From Branchiostoma floridae (lineage: Eukaryota > Chordata > Leptocardii > Amphioxiformes > Branchiostomatidae): a stretch of DNA of 64,000 nucleotides. Made by a program: the position numbers and the translations under genes. Positions 47,078 to 59,966 of this stretch are shown piece after piece. Within the stretch, counting starts at the first letter, position 1, and each line of letters starts with the position of its first letter. Below the pieces are notes generated by a model, which was given only the letters and a program-made list of their open reading frames with translations, was not told where the DNA came from and searched no databases. The DNA is taken from positions 3,584,575 through 3,648,574 of the forward strand of contig NC_049986.1 of assembly GCF_000003815.2 (NCBI RefSeq), read 5' to 3'.

Positions 47078-47902
47078 GTAAGTCCTCGTTACATTAACTA
47101 AGGGACCCGATCACCCAAACCTAAACAGTTTCTCCCTTATAAATCTATGTAAAGCTATTAGATATATAGATGTAAACCCGTAGCATGTCCAAGAAAAAAT
47201 ACAAAAACATGCAGTAGTATAAATGGGCCCAGAATAAGCCTTCGCGCACGCATGCATGAGTGAAAAAAACTTTGGGTAATTTGTCAAAGTTGAAGGCCCC
47301 CGGACATTGCTACATACATCGAAACAGTGGTAGAGACGAGACTGGTGACACCTGAGGGCCTTAAACTTTAACTTTGAATTTAACATATTGTAGTAACTAG
47401 TGTGAGAAGGCTTATCCAAGTGATATTTGTCTTTTCTACCTCTATCCACATATCAAATATCATCACAATCCAACCTGAGGTTCAAAGAAAGACAATACCT
47501 CAATCTGTATGGAGAGAGTTAATAAATGATGGTGATTGCATCATAAGAATGCTCTTAAAGCTTAAGGCGACCAGATTAAAAACACCAGACATTGCATATT
47601 GGTGACATTGAGTTGTGTAGTTATTACAGAAGTAGTACTTGTATTTGTATTTACTGACAATGAAAACAATTCAATTCACTTGGTCAGCCAAGGCAACTCG
47701 CATTGGTAATTGCTGACCCACGGAATCGCAGAAAACGTCTACATAACTTATAATAAATAAAAGCTATTACAAATATATATTTAAGTACAGTTATTGATAT
47801 TACATTATCCATGACAAGTATCAACTACCATTACAATGCATCCCCATATTAAAATTCCAAGAAAATTGATCAAATTTAATCTACAGTATAATGGCGTAAT
47901 AG

Positions 47903-48097
47903 CTAAAAACCAATCGGAAGTTGTGCTTTAAATTTCATGGAAGGTAGTTTGGAAATGGTTGTCTCACGCTGGTCATAAAATGTGTCTTTCTCTTCTTCTG
48001 ATTGACCTTGTTGTGGAGCATAAATCTGAGTGATACCATACACACTGTCTTTTACCCTTATATGTCTTTTACCCTTATATGTACACTCACAACTCAT
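47903..48097 (-). mobile_element. LINE endonuclease-domain fragment in gene A intron 10
   Basis: The minus strand reads DSVYGITQIYAPQQGQSEEE, then KDTFYDQ, the typical 'QVYAPT...EEKDxFYxxL' segment of the AP-endonuclease domain of non-LTR elements. It is isolated and short. Confidence 0.6.
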
Positions 48098-48625
48098 GCA
48101 TATGTTATAGTAGTGTTCTGAATACTGTCTATTAATTAAACGTGGTCTTATAATAATGACGACGCATGCATGTAATCTTTCTTCTTTTTCACCAATATAG
48201 AGATGAAACCATCGCCTATGTATTTCTCGACAATCTCCCCTCTGAAAGGTTTGTCAAAGGTTATCATAATTCTATGAGAAGTAAAGAAACAGGTTCATAG
48301 GATCATAATAGTAGCGCGAATGACGGCAGGAAATGTATGAAGCTCTTCGTGACAGTCCTCCAGCTTCTAGGCAATTTATAAGTTGATTTCATCGGGAATG
48401 TCTTTTGTCACATTTAACCCATAATTGAATTGTTTAATTTCTTCAAGTTTAATACATCATCAACTTTGATCAATGAAATGCAATGTTATTTGTTTGAAAT
48501 ATGTGTAAATTGCTTTCTTTCTAAACGACAGTTTGCTACGCCCTTTCATAACGTTGGGCTTTTCGAACTGTGTTATTTCTTATATTTGACTATTTTTCTT
48601 TGTTGTTCTTCCTGCTACAATGTAG

Positions 48626-48720
48626 ATCCCCGATCTTTTTTTAAGTCGGAGTCAAAGGCAAAGGAGTCGGTCAATCAGGCCTGGTCTTTCGACGGCAGGA
48701 TATTTCTCAAGACTCCCTAA
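48626..48720 (+). CDS. Lectin gene A, possible terminal exon 11
   Basis: A strong pyrimidine tract (tttgttgttcttcctgctac) and acceptor aatgtag precede a phase 1 frame reading D, PRSFFKSESKAKESVNQAWS, FDGRIFLKTP, stop TAA (48718-48720). The phase fits exon 10 and makes the whole model 676 codons. There is no domain and no paralogue in the window to confirm it. A poly(A) signal AATAAA follows only at 49523. Alternatively the gene ends or continues elsewhere. Confidence 0.4.
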
Positions 48721-50544
48721 GATGAATGCTGACTTCTTTATGCGTCAGTCGACCTGGATGTGCACAGGGTCCCCAAGTTAAGTCATACTGTACTCCAGAG
48801 GAGGGTATTCCAGTTCTGCTAGTAACATTTTTCTGAATCCAAAATTATATCGGGCACTCGACATTTAACATGAACAAGGAAGCAGTTGTATTATAAAGCA
48901 TTACCCCCACATCACCCCCCACCCCCTTCCGTACAGCCAGTTGTAACAGATTATAATGCGAACATCTATTGCACAAACTTCAACTTGCCAGCTCTTAAAA
49001 GCATTTTGTTGAGCTTGAAAACTACGTTTGCAATGTGTTTCTGGATACTTGTTTGGCAACTTGTAGCCTTAGTAACTTAATTTCTCAATTGCTTTTCGTC
49101 AAAATTGGGGTTTGATCTTTGTCAATCATCCCATAGAAACCCATACTTAAGACTTGAAAAAAGGGCCTTTATAAAAATAGGGAGCTCTTAGGAAATCGAT
49201 GCTTGCAGTATGTATGTGAATAGTTGTCAGGAGGAAAAAATTGCTTTAACTTAGTACTTAAGGACTGCACTCTATTGTCAGTCACTTGATAATTCACTAC
49301 AGCATGAGTATACGTTTGTGACCATTCTGTTACCTATGGAAGACTATCTGCTATGGTTCGCCAAGTCAACGCTTGTAAAGGAACAGTCTAAGATTTTGAG
49401 AACGTTGACAATAGAACATTTATTCCAACATTCTTGAAGTACTCTTAAATTCCATCATATAGAAACGCAGTCCAGACGTGAATACCACAGCTGAGGGTTT
49501 TTTTTATAACTTTCACACATGTAATAAAGATCTAAAGTTTCTCATGCTACTTTTATACTAATACTTGATTAAGACAGAAGTATTCCTTACTAATGATGGA
49601 AAGATGTTGCAATAGTTGTCAACATTTTGTTTCGTGGCGTTGTTAACTTGACGTTGAGTTATTGTGCTTTTCAAGGACATTCATTCTTTTCGTCTTGTCT
49701 GAAACCTTGCCCAAGGACACAAGATCGGTGACACGCAGCCGGATTCGAACTCGAAACCTCTCGGTCCCGAGGCAAATACGCTGCGCCACGCGATCTCACT
49801 TAGATCATATTCACACCAGAAATCATGAATGACAATTGTATTGGAGACAAAACTTCAGGAACGGTTCACCTCTAGAGAAGGGGGCGTATGCTGATACTTG
49901 AATGGATGAAAGACCTTTATTATACATTTATGCTGAACAACAAGCTAAGTACAGGTCGAAGCAATAAGGCACAATTTGATATAAGAAAAGTGGTTATCTT
50001 TCTACATCTGCAGAGTCTACTATATGCGATTATGTACAGGTTTAATGGAATCAAAGAGGACGTTTCTTTCGTTGTCGTAAAACGTACAGATACTGATTGA
50101 GCGATTCTTACGACGTGGTATGTAAACTAATAAACGCTCCATAGACAAAGTTCCGTATTACAAATCATCTATGGTGGCAGGTTTATCCAAGTATAAGCAA
50201 AGAGGAACTAACTGATATATACGTGTGTGGTGGCTCTATCGTCCAATTAATTGCATTGTACGTATAGCGCTTGACATGTACTACAGTAGTCGAGCAATTC
50301 AGTTATCATAATTATTATGTTAATATTCACTGAAATATTATTCCATCATACGAAACAATAACAAAGAGTAAGTGAGTAAGTGAGTAAAGTCTCCAGTAAA
50401 CTCATGTCTGCTTTTAACTCATCAAGTTTTGGTAACAAACTACATGTACGTATCTATGTGCTACTTTGAGACCCTTTTTTATTTTAGCTGGTCAAAAATA
50501 GTTTGATATCAATAAATAATAATTAATTTCTTTTCATAATCAAT
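48721..50544. other. Intergenic region between lectin genes A and B
   Basis: AATAAA at 49523-49528 is a candidate poly(A) signal for gene A. A SINE-like fragment is at 49708-49800. I recognise nothing else in this stretch. Confidence 0.4.
49708..49800 (-). mobile_element. tRNA-derived SINE head fragment
   Basis: The minus strand reads agtgagatcgcgtggcgcag (A-box-like), then 'gagttcgaatccgg' (B-box), then 'ccttgggcaagg'. Same family as 35410-35812. It is truncated after the tRNA-like part and lacks the body, so it is neither a tRNA gene nor an active SINE. Confidence 0.6.
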
Positions 50545-50997
50545 TTAGAAATTTAAAAAAAGCCATTCTGCATTATAACTCCCTTGCCGCGGCTAAACCC
50601 CACACTCCTCACAAAAGAACTAAATCAGTGAATAAATACATTAAAGAAAAAAAGTCATAACATTTTTCTCTGGCCCATTCTGAGACGTTTCAAGGTAAAA
50701 CCGTATTCATTTCACATTTTTGATAGTCTGGCGGCCTCGGCCTTTTTGTCAAACAAGCCCTGCTTCTAACGGAGATATTAGACATTAAACAGGGGGCGTG
50801 GCTTCGAAATCGGTGTCTTAATTATACACCCCCGCAGTTTACCATTCTGTGTAAAATCATTCATATTAATTCCTTGATAGGCTAATTGTCTTGTTGAGCC
50901 TGTTGGTCTGCTGGGTGGATATACTGTTGGTCAGACTGCAGGTCAGTTTAGCAATGTCCAGGCAGCAGGAGCAGGGTGGACACATATCCACAGGTAA
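50545..50997 (+). promoter_or_regulatory. Conserved upstream block of lectin gene B (possible promoter / leader exon)
   Basis: Counterpart of 20236-20640, conserved up to gatgtccaggcagcagg and 'tatccacag' followed by gtaagac, a good donor. The conservation of a block with a splice-donor-like end about 3.3-5.5 kb before the ATG in both paralogues suggests a promoter with an untranslated first exon (inference). Confidence 0.4.
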
Positions 50998-50998
50998 G

Positions 50999-51211
50999 AC
51001 TAAGGCTTAGGTCCCATTTCCAAACCGGGGCCCGGCAGGGCAGCTTTCGGAAGCGAAAATAATTATATTAAAGACATCAAAATACACAAGATGTCAAAAT
51101 AAGATACATGGGAATGATATGTGTACATTTTTCTAGGTATACATTTTGATTTCTCGTTTCTTAAAACATCCCGGCCGGGCCCCGGTTTGGAAATGGGACC
51201 TAAGCTTTAGT
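50999..51211. mobile_element. MITE of the 'gacctaagc' family, gene B upstream region
   Basis: Ends actaaggcttaggtcccatt and the complement aatgggacctaagctttagt: 37 of 38 terminal bases pair, the best preserved of three copies. It sits directly after the donor-like end of the conserved upstream block; gene A has another element type at that point. Confidence 0.85.
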
Positions 51212-52859
51212 CATTTCATACTGTTTTTGCCTCCAATAGATTTGCTTCGAGATGAGCATTAAGGAACGGCTGCACCGAGGCGTGGGTACCGGTACGGAAA
51301 ATGTAGTTATAGAAAAGTACAAACCTGAAACTTGTAATGGGTGACACAAAAACCAATGGTCCATTTCGCTACAAAAGAATCTGTTTGGTGGAGTATTCGA
51401 CTCCCGCTGCAGTCTTAAAACCCTGTCTTCATGTAAACGTTTTTCTTCAGATAGTTGGTAGAGATGACAAAAATCTCTACTTTGCTGATTATATTTTATG
51501 GCCTTTCTTGAAGATAACTGAATATGGAAGCAAGGGCGTGGTTTACTGTCAGCACACTGTAAACGCCACTCGATAATTGTGTACAAAAATAACATAAATG
51601 AAGAACTTTATTGCACATTCTTCTGACGCACTCGGCAAACAACGAGACACGATTTAGCGATCAAACTCACAGATACAAAATAAAGATAAAGTATTACAGA
51701 AATTCAACTTCTTCAAATTCGTGCGAATTGATTTGTATGGATTTTGTCGAGTGAAAACAAGGCCTAAGAATAAAAAACGTGGAAATTTCTTCAACACATT
51801 CGCACGGACTCACTAGTGCTAACTGTTTTTATTACTTTCATATTTGCATTCTATCAGCATGCTAAAAACAAAATATGTGTTCACTCCAATCTGTTGCAAA
51901 ATAAGTAAAGTATTTTTAGGATTTACGTTATATTGAATCCACCAAATAAACACCAACTTAAGTCACGGTTTATATTCCAGGTCAAGGGAATTCAATTTAT
52001 GAATTGGCAGATACAGTGGACAGTCATAGCGTCGCAAACTCTTTGTATCATCATGGTTAGTTCGTTTGCTTGTTTTTGTTCTTGTTGTGTTAGTTGTGTC
52101 TTAGGCATCAAACCTCTCGTAACTTTTTCCATTAATATTTTCACTCGTAGGTATGGTACGGAGTGAAACTAGAAAGGCCGACATTTGCTTAAGAGCAAAT
52201 ACAGCATATTTCAGCCATACCCCTTCCCACGCAACATTGGACTGTTCCAAATCACCCCTGCGCAAAAATGGAACATCCTCTTAACAGTACATTATCCCCC
52301 ACAGTGGACTGGTATTGTGAATTGATTCCAGGTAAAAACAGAGCTTGCTTCTATTTTTCAGAAAATGACAATAATCACACCTTCCATTCAGAAAATTTTC
52401 ATCATGACTGAAAATTGTTGAATGACTTCATGTAATGTCATTAACAATTTTTAGTACGATAACTAGGTGTAAGTCTAAAAAAGTATAAGCTCCTTGTGAT
52501 GTGGGTACATTTACTATTGCAGTGAACTTTTTTTATTCAAGTAGGGCATACGATTTAATAATTATCAAGCAGGTGCAGGTACTGTAGGAGCGTTTGTTTT
52601 CTTCAAGCTGTAAAACTGTTAAACTGTTTTACTTTGTATGCAATCAGCCATCGAGCCTATTCTTATTTTAGTTTAACAACTTCCTGCCAGACCCGGAAGA
52701 TACGATTGAACCTTGTTCGAGGATTTATTTTCGTCTGTCTGGTCAGTCTGTTCATACCCTGGCGCTGAGAGTGTTTTATTGGGCTGAAACTCTGGCAGTT
52801 TAAAGTTACTTACAATTTAAATGTTCAAAGTTTATGTCAAACAACAACAGCACTAGGAA

Positions 52860-53000
52860 ATGTGGCCACTATAGACAGGTGGTCACTATAGAGAAAATGC
52901 TGATCTATTGACTAGGAGCCATACGTTACACATGATTTCAGTACACTGATCATTAATCATATAAACATTGCACAGGTAAGCCAATTGTTTAGATGTACAA
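52860..53000. mobile_element. Truncated copy of the 352-1255 element family
   Basis: Shares 'ggccactatagacaggtggtcactatagag', 'aatgctgat', 'ttgact' and 'gttacac' in order with 390-490. No matching right end was found. Confidence 0.5.
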
Positions 53001-53399
53001 TTAAGTTCAAATAATTCTGAAGAGAAATATTGATGAGAAAATAACCATTCTCGCCACTGTCTAACTTATAATTACGTATCAAAACTAAACGCAGATTTTC
53101 TAACTAACGCACCTTTCGCCGACTTCATCAAAGGACCGCCGGCTATCAATCAAACACGGCTGTTGATTAGACTTAGAGTTTCAAACAGTCATGTGCTGTG
53201 TGCCAGTTGACAGCGAACTTCATGCTACGTGATGTTTTACATTGCTTGGACCTTCTTTCCTACAGCGGTGCTTCTACAAAATATTTAGACTGTAACACTG
53301 AGTCCCACATGTTTTATAGAATAGAATTTGACGCAGAACAGCGTTTTTTGCTGGGTATTTTTCTTGAAACATGTCCGTGGGAATATCAGCGAGGCGGCG

Positions 53400-54745
53400 A
53401 CGTAGGGATATCAGACCGTCAACAAAAGTCGCACGGCGGCTAACGGCGCAGCGAAGATACTAGCGCTATAAATAAGCGCTTCAACTAAGGATGGCAACCC
53501 GTACAATATTTTTGTATACTGTTGAGCTAAGTAAAGTTTGTTGTTTATGAGGTTTTAGTTGTCTTTGAAGCTTTGACCCGAAATATTTTAAAGTCAAACT
53601 GCTGAAGAGAAGTAAGTGACTGCTACGATTATCGTAGATATGGCCCTAAAAAAACTGATAAAAGAAGCCTTCTCAATAGTCTAAAATGCAAGAGCTTCCG
53701 GGGGGGGGGGGGGGCTTCGCCTACCTGGGTACCCCCCACAGTGGCCCTGCCCCTGGACCCCGCCAGGGACATTCGGCGGCCCCCGGACCCCTGTCCGACG
53801 CTTTGAAAAAATCCTGGCGAGAAGTCTGTACGGCCTGAGTCTTCAAGTTAACGTATTGTGTGGTCCCGCTTATGAATATTAATTAGCCTTCGCTTTCCTC
53901 TTCGCTGATTGGCTGAACCATTCATTGAATTAACTCTTCCTGCCGGCTAGACGCAGGTGCAGATGTCGGCTCTGTGGGGTGAACGTCCGAAAGGTCATGG
54001 CATGGAGAACGAAAGAAAACCAATTTCCCCTAAAAAAAAGTGCTGTAATTAAGCCTTTTACAGTACTTTATGCCAAAAATTTTACTTGGATCATTTTACC
54101 AACTATCTTATGCCTATCTATACCAAATGTTACTCATACCAGGGTACAGGGGTGCAAAATATACCGTTATAAGACCGTCAACAACAGTCGCACGGAGCTA
54201 ACAGCGCAGCGAAAATACCATCGCTAGCGTTTCAACTTCGGATAACAAGTTATAAGTACTGTTGAACTCAGTAACGTTAAAGTTTGTTTTTAGTTGCCTT
54301 TGACGGTTTGACCTGAAATAGTGTTACGCTAAACTCCTGAAGAGAAGTTAAGTGACTGCTGCGATTATCATAGATATGCCCCTAAGAACTGATACAATAT
54401 AAAGCCTTCTGAATAGTCTAAAATGCGAGAGCCTTAGGCGGGCTTCGCTCCCCCTGGCGGGAACACTGCTATATACGGGATCATGAGGCCCCGCTTATGA
54501 ATATTAATTAGCCTTTGGCCTCCTCTTCGCTGATTGGCTAGGTCTTTGATTCAATTAACTCTCCGGCTGACGCGCACAGGTGTGGCTCTGTGCGGGGTCA
54601 CGGAAGGTCACGTCAGGAGGCCAAAAGAAAACAAATTTCCCCTCAGAAAAGTGCCATAATTAATCATTTTAAAGTTGTTTATGTCAAAAATTTTACTTGA
54701 ATCTTGTTACCAAGTATCTAATGCCTATCTATACAAAATTTCAGG
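53400..54745 (+). repeat. Two large direct repeats (about 730 and 580 bp)
   Basis: 53400-54130 and 54165-54745 share many blocks in the same order: gaccgtcaacaa, 'gtgactgct.cgattatc.tagatatg', cccgcttatgaatattaatt, cctcttcgctgattggct, 'atgcctatctata'. The first has an extra GC-rich insert with a G-run (about 53700-53790). They lie in a 3.2 kb segment (about 52170-55340) that gene A lacks. Confidence 0.75.
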
Positions 54746-55110
54746 TCATTTAATTGTAATACCAGGGTACAGGAGCCAAAAGTGTCATTTTTTGGTCAAA
54801 AATTGGCCAAAAATCGCAAAAATAAGCATTTTGTGCACTGTACACCAAAAGTGTTATTGAATTTATATGGGGGCATTATCAAGGCACATCTCTGTCAAAT
54901 TTCAGCTCATTTGGTTGTAATACCAGGGTACAGGGGCCAAAAGTGTCCCTTTTTGGTCAAAAATTGGTCAAAAAATCGCAAAAATAAGCATTTTGTTGTA
55001 CTGTACACCAAAAGTGTTATCGAATTTATATGGGGGCATTATCAAGGCACATCTCTGTCAAATTTCAGCTCATTTGGTTGTAATACCAGGGTACAGGGGC
55101 CAAAATATAC
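54746..55110 (+). repeat. About 162 bp tandem repeat, 2.2 units
   Basis: accagggtacagg begins at 54761, 54922 and 55085 (periods 161 and 163). The units contain 'tttttggtcaaaaattgg' and 'atatgggggcattatcaagg'. The open frames here are repeat translations. Confidence 0.85.
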
Positions 55111-55269
55111 AGTTTTGGTCTAAAATTGACCAAAAAATCTCAATAAAATCATTTTAGAGGCAGATATGAAAAAACTGACAAAAAATCATCAAGGTATTGG
55201 CCCATTCTACCCCTGTGCCAAATTTCAGGTCATTCGGTCCAGGAACGGCGGAGATGAATCACTTTGAAG

Positions 55270-55400
55270 ATTTGACAGGAGAAGAAGAAGAAGAAAGAAG
55301 AAACATTACGAATACAATATATTTCACCATACTATGTATGGCTGAAATATAAATATTGTATGCCTAATGTTTCTGCTTCTTCTTCTTTCTACTGTCATAA
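55270..55400. repeat. Head-to-head ends of an inverted-repeat element family
   Basis: An 'aagaagaagaaag...acgaatacaatatatttcacc' end meets 'tgaaatataaatattgtatgcc..tttctgcttcttcttctttc' across a short centre. The second half continues into sequence paralogous to 21950-22470 of gene A. Confidence 0.6.
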
Positions 55401-56494
55401 GTTTAAGAGCAATTATCTCCGTCATTCTTGGACCGGAATGGCCTGAAATTTGACACAAATATAGAGTGGACTAATATCCCCAGAAGTTTCTTTCTGTTCT
55501 TTTATAGATGACTTGAAACCGATTGTAAGGACGTTTTAAAGCCATTTTCTGGCCAAAACTGTATGCCTCCCATGCCCCGGTATTAAGTCCAAAGGACCCG
55601 TCATTTGGCATGATAGTGCATGAGATATTTACTATAAGGACCCCGTTATCATTGTTGGACCAAAAATCACTTCGAAATTATTTATAAGCCAATTTGTCGG
55701 GGTTTCTACGTCTATTTTCTACGCCCCGGATGCCAACGTATCACCATATGTGGCAAATGACTAAGCGGACGTGTGTGGGGCCAGGAACAGTAAATCAATA
55801 CGGCGTAGCCAATAGGTGCGCGACATTTAGTACCCCGCTTGCTCCAATTAATATTCATGAACATCCATCGCAAACGTCATCCGATTGTTGTCAAAATCTG
55901 CGCCATTCATTTATGAGCTCCGCTTCAAGAAAAAGAGAGTGTGAAAACGTCAATCTCAGTGGTATTGTCACTATAGGACATAGGTATAGCAAAACTGATG
56001 TCAGCAAGAACGGTTATTGATTAATGATCTAGAATTTTGTATCAATGACCTAGAATTGTGTATCAATGACCTAGAATTTTGTTTTAGGTTTCTATCGACC
56101 CCCCACCCCCACCCTCGCCCACAACAACAAATTAATTCGACAACTAAGCTACTTGAAGCCCACACTGAGCATTTCTTGAGACTCGAGCTCGGCGTACACA
56201 GTGTGTCAAGTTCAAGTTCAGAATGCTTGTTTATTATTTCATTCAATGGACTGAGTACACAGTGCGATTGTACTGTATACAGTGTGTGTTGAGTATATAC
56301 GTACAAAAAAAACAACAGCAATTTCGACAAAAAATCCATGTCCTATCGCCCATGATGTGAGAAGACATTCATAGTCTCAGACTAATTTACATGACGTCAC
56401 GCATATCATTTGCATTTTATCAGCATTCACTAATGGCTGAAATTGCCCTTGTAAGTACGCTTTACAAAATATCCCGGTTGAAATATCACAAACA

Positions 56495-56525
56495 ATGCCT
56501 CAGCCTCTTCACGACGACAAAGAAG
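56495..56525 (+). CDS. Lectin gene B, coding exon 1
   Basis: ATG, then PQPLHDDKE and donor G/GTAATG in phase 1. It matches gene A exon 1 with two substitutions (KE to DD). The sequence around the ATG is also conserved (atcacaaacaatg). Confidence 0.7.
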
Positions 56526-56545
56526 GTAATGTTTTCTGCAACGTT

Positions 56546-56699
56546 TGTGTGTGTGTGTGTGCGCGCGCTTGCGCGCGTATGTGCACGTAGACCTTACGAA
56601 AGTCGCTGTACTTTTGTCGTGTCAATAAAGATTGTTGTTGTGTGTGTGTGTGCGCGTGTTCATGTGCGTGTGTTTGTATGTGTGTGTGTGTTTGTGTGT

Positions 56700-56742
<43 letters not shown>

Positions 56743-56761
56743 TGTGTGTGTGTGTGTGTGT
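56546..56761. repeat. (GT)n-rich microsatellite in intron 1 of gene B, interrupted
   Basis: GT/GC runs at 56546-56569 and 56635-56761. Between them is a unique insert of about 65 bases containing caataaagattgttgttg. Same position relative to exon 1 as in gene A. Confidence 0.9.
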
Positions 56762-58045
56762 TCGTACATACATGTTTGGTGCCTGCGACCACGATAACAC
56801 GAAAATGCTTGAATGGATTGTCTTGATACTTGGTATGTAACGAGGTGTTTCACAACCTTGACATTAATAGATTTTAGGCGCCCTATTGGCCATGAAAGTC
56901 GTATTCTAGGCAAGCTAAATGTTCACGATTTTGGGTTTAACTTAGCAGATAGCCCTTGTGGGCGGAAACAAGAAACATGAGAATTGCAAAGTTTTTTCAG
57001 GTGCAATCTCTAGAACTTAAGAATAAGATAAGTAACGAAGGGATAAACGGATGTCCATATGTTTTTACATGTAGCTAACTTTGATCTCGACCGACGTACT
57101 AGTATAGAAATCTATGTCATTGCATTTCTTAGAAAAATTGATTACATTTATTGGCAAAATATATGACAGAAACATCATACTCAGTAAATATGCGACCTGG
57201 TTCGACGAGAACAGTAATATATATGAATTCTTTTTACGAATATTTACGAATTTTGACAAATTGATGAGAAATCATAATGACACCATGCTTAATACTCCCC
57301 GTTTAATCTCTGTCTTAACTTTCAAAAATATTTACCATACTAAATGAACCTGGCTCTTTGTTCTAGCAGAGGAATGGGACAACAATGGGCAGGGACAATT
57401 ATGGTTTTGCAAATGACCAAATTTGTATATTTGTTGAGAGGACATGAAACCATGCTGAAGTCTACGACTTCAATCAGCTTTGGCTTTAACTTTCATACCT
57501 TAGTGATCTTAGTCTACCTGGCCGTTTATTTTATTTATTTCCTACTTTCCCCCACAGTTTATTCACAACTCATAAATTACAGAACATTAGAAAATATTCA
57601 CCTACTCACTTGTATCACAATAGAACATACGACTGAATATACAAAACTAAAAACAATCATAAAAATATTTACACTGGCATTTGCTAACCATTTTACACAC
57701 TAGTCTAGCGTTATCTTTACTCAATCATCTAGGCATACGCAGTACTATGTACTATAACACATTTACCACCTGGTCGTTTATGTCATTCTACCTTAGAACA
57801 TGTGGCTGCTTGGGGTTGAGGTATGAATATATATGACCTATAGAGATAACGTTATGTCAGCCTCTTATAATGACGGAAAATGAAATATCAATCCAAACCC
57901 ACTTTGCGGAGGAGAGGTCGTATGAGCAAGAATTCTATGCAAACTTATTTTTTGCATATCCATATGCATAAGTTTTAAAATTAGTCTGGTAAGGTATAGT
58001 TTATAGTGCGGGATAAACAAAAAATTATATACTGGTAGGACGATT

Positions 58046-58997
58046 TTAACCCTATTCAGACCGGGGGGGGGCTTTTGAGGCCCGCGGCAACTTCGATGTC
58101 CTATAACGCCAGAACGGCTTACGCTAGAGCCACCAAATTTGGTGAGTTTTCCTAAAATATTGTTGGCAAAAAAATTACGAAGTTTGAAAAATTTTCCATT
58201 TTTTCTTGTTGCCATGGCAACCGTTTGTTGACAGGCTGTTTTGCCAAAAATCACTATTTTTGGTTCTAACAATGTATTTTTCATATTTATTTGTTATATT
58301 ACTGCTATTTTGTAACATAAATAAAATCTTATATTATTTAGCATATCTTTCATAATTATATATGCATAAATTATGCTAATTTTATGACGTCATCAGCCCA
58401 AAATCCAAGATGGCGGACCGTATGGCAAGATCAAGAATAACAAGCTAATTATCCCTCAGAATTTGTAACTACCTGGTATTTTTTCATCACAAACCATCTA
58501 AATGAATGAAATTAGTCTATTTCCATTGCCTTTTGTGATTATTTGTTGCAAAAAAAGGATTTTTAAAAATTCAATGTGGTGGATATAATATGGCGGAGCC
58601 CAACTCGTACCTTAGATGTGCATGACGTCATTTTGTGACGTCATTTTGACGTTATCGATGTTGCTATTGGCAACACAAGTCGTAATAAACATTATTATTC
58701 TGTTATCTGCACTTGTTGTTACATTTTTTTAGCATAACTTGAAGTTTTCTGAGAAAAACCCTTTTTTCATGGGTTTGGCCAATATAATCAAATTCATGAC
58801 GTCATAATTACGTCATCTTACGTCAACGTAACGTCAAACGTCAAATACTTGTCAGATATTATGTCGATATTATGTCCTGAAAATTTGGTGGCCCTACGGC
58901 ACGTCGTTTTAGAGTTATAGGACTTAGAAATGGAGGGCCTCAAAAGCCCCCCCCCGGTCCAGGGATGACCCAAAAAGCCCGGTCTGAATAGGGTTAA
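58046..58997. mobile_element. TTAA-flanked MITE, copy 4 (reverse orientation)
   Basis: Full-length family member, inverted relative to copies 1-3. The paralogous site in gene A (25413-25416) is 'ggactattTTAAcaaagga', against 'ggacgattTTAA...TTAAcaaagga' here. This gives an exact empty site with one TTAA and shows insertion into gene B after the gene duplication. Confidence 0.92.
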
Positions 58998-59362
58998 CAA
59001 AGGATTGCAGGATTATCATTGGGGTGCAGATATGTCCGGTTGAATTACGTGTTTTAGACAAAAAACATTTTCTTCCATTTTATCGGCATGAATTCACATG
59101 CAATTCCAGATATGACTATTTGTCATTTTAAGTAACATTTCGATCATACATGGTCATAGTGTTTTCTTTTCTAAACATGGGTAAGGATTGGCTTTTCTTC
59201 CTAATTCATGTAGAAGGGAATCTAATATTTTAAACAACACAGAACCGTCTACGGTACTCGTGTGAAAACAAGCGAACCATAACTACATGTACGAAGAACT
59301 ATATTTAGAGTATGATGTTTGAAGTATATGATTCTGATTCCTTGTATGTATGAATCCTGCAG

Positions 59363-59560
59363 CACCCAATGACGTCCCTCCCCACCCTGCAATGGAGGAG
59401 AAAGAAAAGGAAGGAGACAAAGAAGAAGAAAAAGGCACAAAAGGTGATTGTAGGAACGAACAAGAGGATAGGAATCAATTAAACGTTGACATAGAGGATA
59501 AAGAAGAAAATACAGTACACCGGAGTCTGCTCCGAGATAAAGGAGGAAACTTTCGAAGAT
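59363..59560 (+). CDS. Lectin gene B, coding exon 2 (cytoplasmic, long form)
   Basis: Acceptor gaatcctgcag, then APNDVPPHPAMEEKEKEGDK and on through a Lys/Glu-rich region. Two donors keep phase 1: 59443 (AAAG/GTGATT, matching gene A) and 59560 (GAT/GTAGGT). The long form adds 39 residues (GDCRNEQEDRNQLN to KGGNFRR), strongly charged. Gene A cannot make the long form because of its TAA. Which donor is used cannot be decided from sequence. Confidence 0.6.
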
Positions 59561-59966
59561 GTAGGTAAAACATGTCGTTAGATAAATCCATACTGCTGGA
59601 CATATGGACAAAGTTTATTCCCACGTTTCAGACAGCAGCCACTGTCTTTCTTCATTGATTGAAAATAAAAGCATACAAAACTTACGGACAAAGAATAGAG
59701 TTAAACCAAATTTTCTTCAAGCAAGGACTGTTTTTTTAAAGGTAAGATGCATACCTCCAAATTGTCGATGGCTGACAGTCCATCTTGCTTACGGTGAATG
59801 ACCTAGTCTCGATCTTGCGAGAGAACACGACAACTAATTCAGGCTTGCGTAGATCATCTGCCCCCTCCCCCGCCTCCCTGCGCAGTAGGGTAGGTAGGAC
59901 TTGGGCAGCTCCCAACACTCATTTCGGTTCAGCTTCGCACGTTCCAGCTGGATATTAATAGCCTCC

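Noticed and set aside
49708-49800. tRNA gene
   Set aside because: Has A- and B-box-like motifs but no cloverleaf arms that pair well; shared with a longer SINE-like element at 35410-35812.
54782-55123. 113-codon repetitive frame (FFGQKLAKNRKNKHF...)
   Set aside because: Translation of the 162 bp tandem repeat; no independent support.
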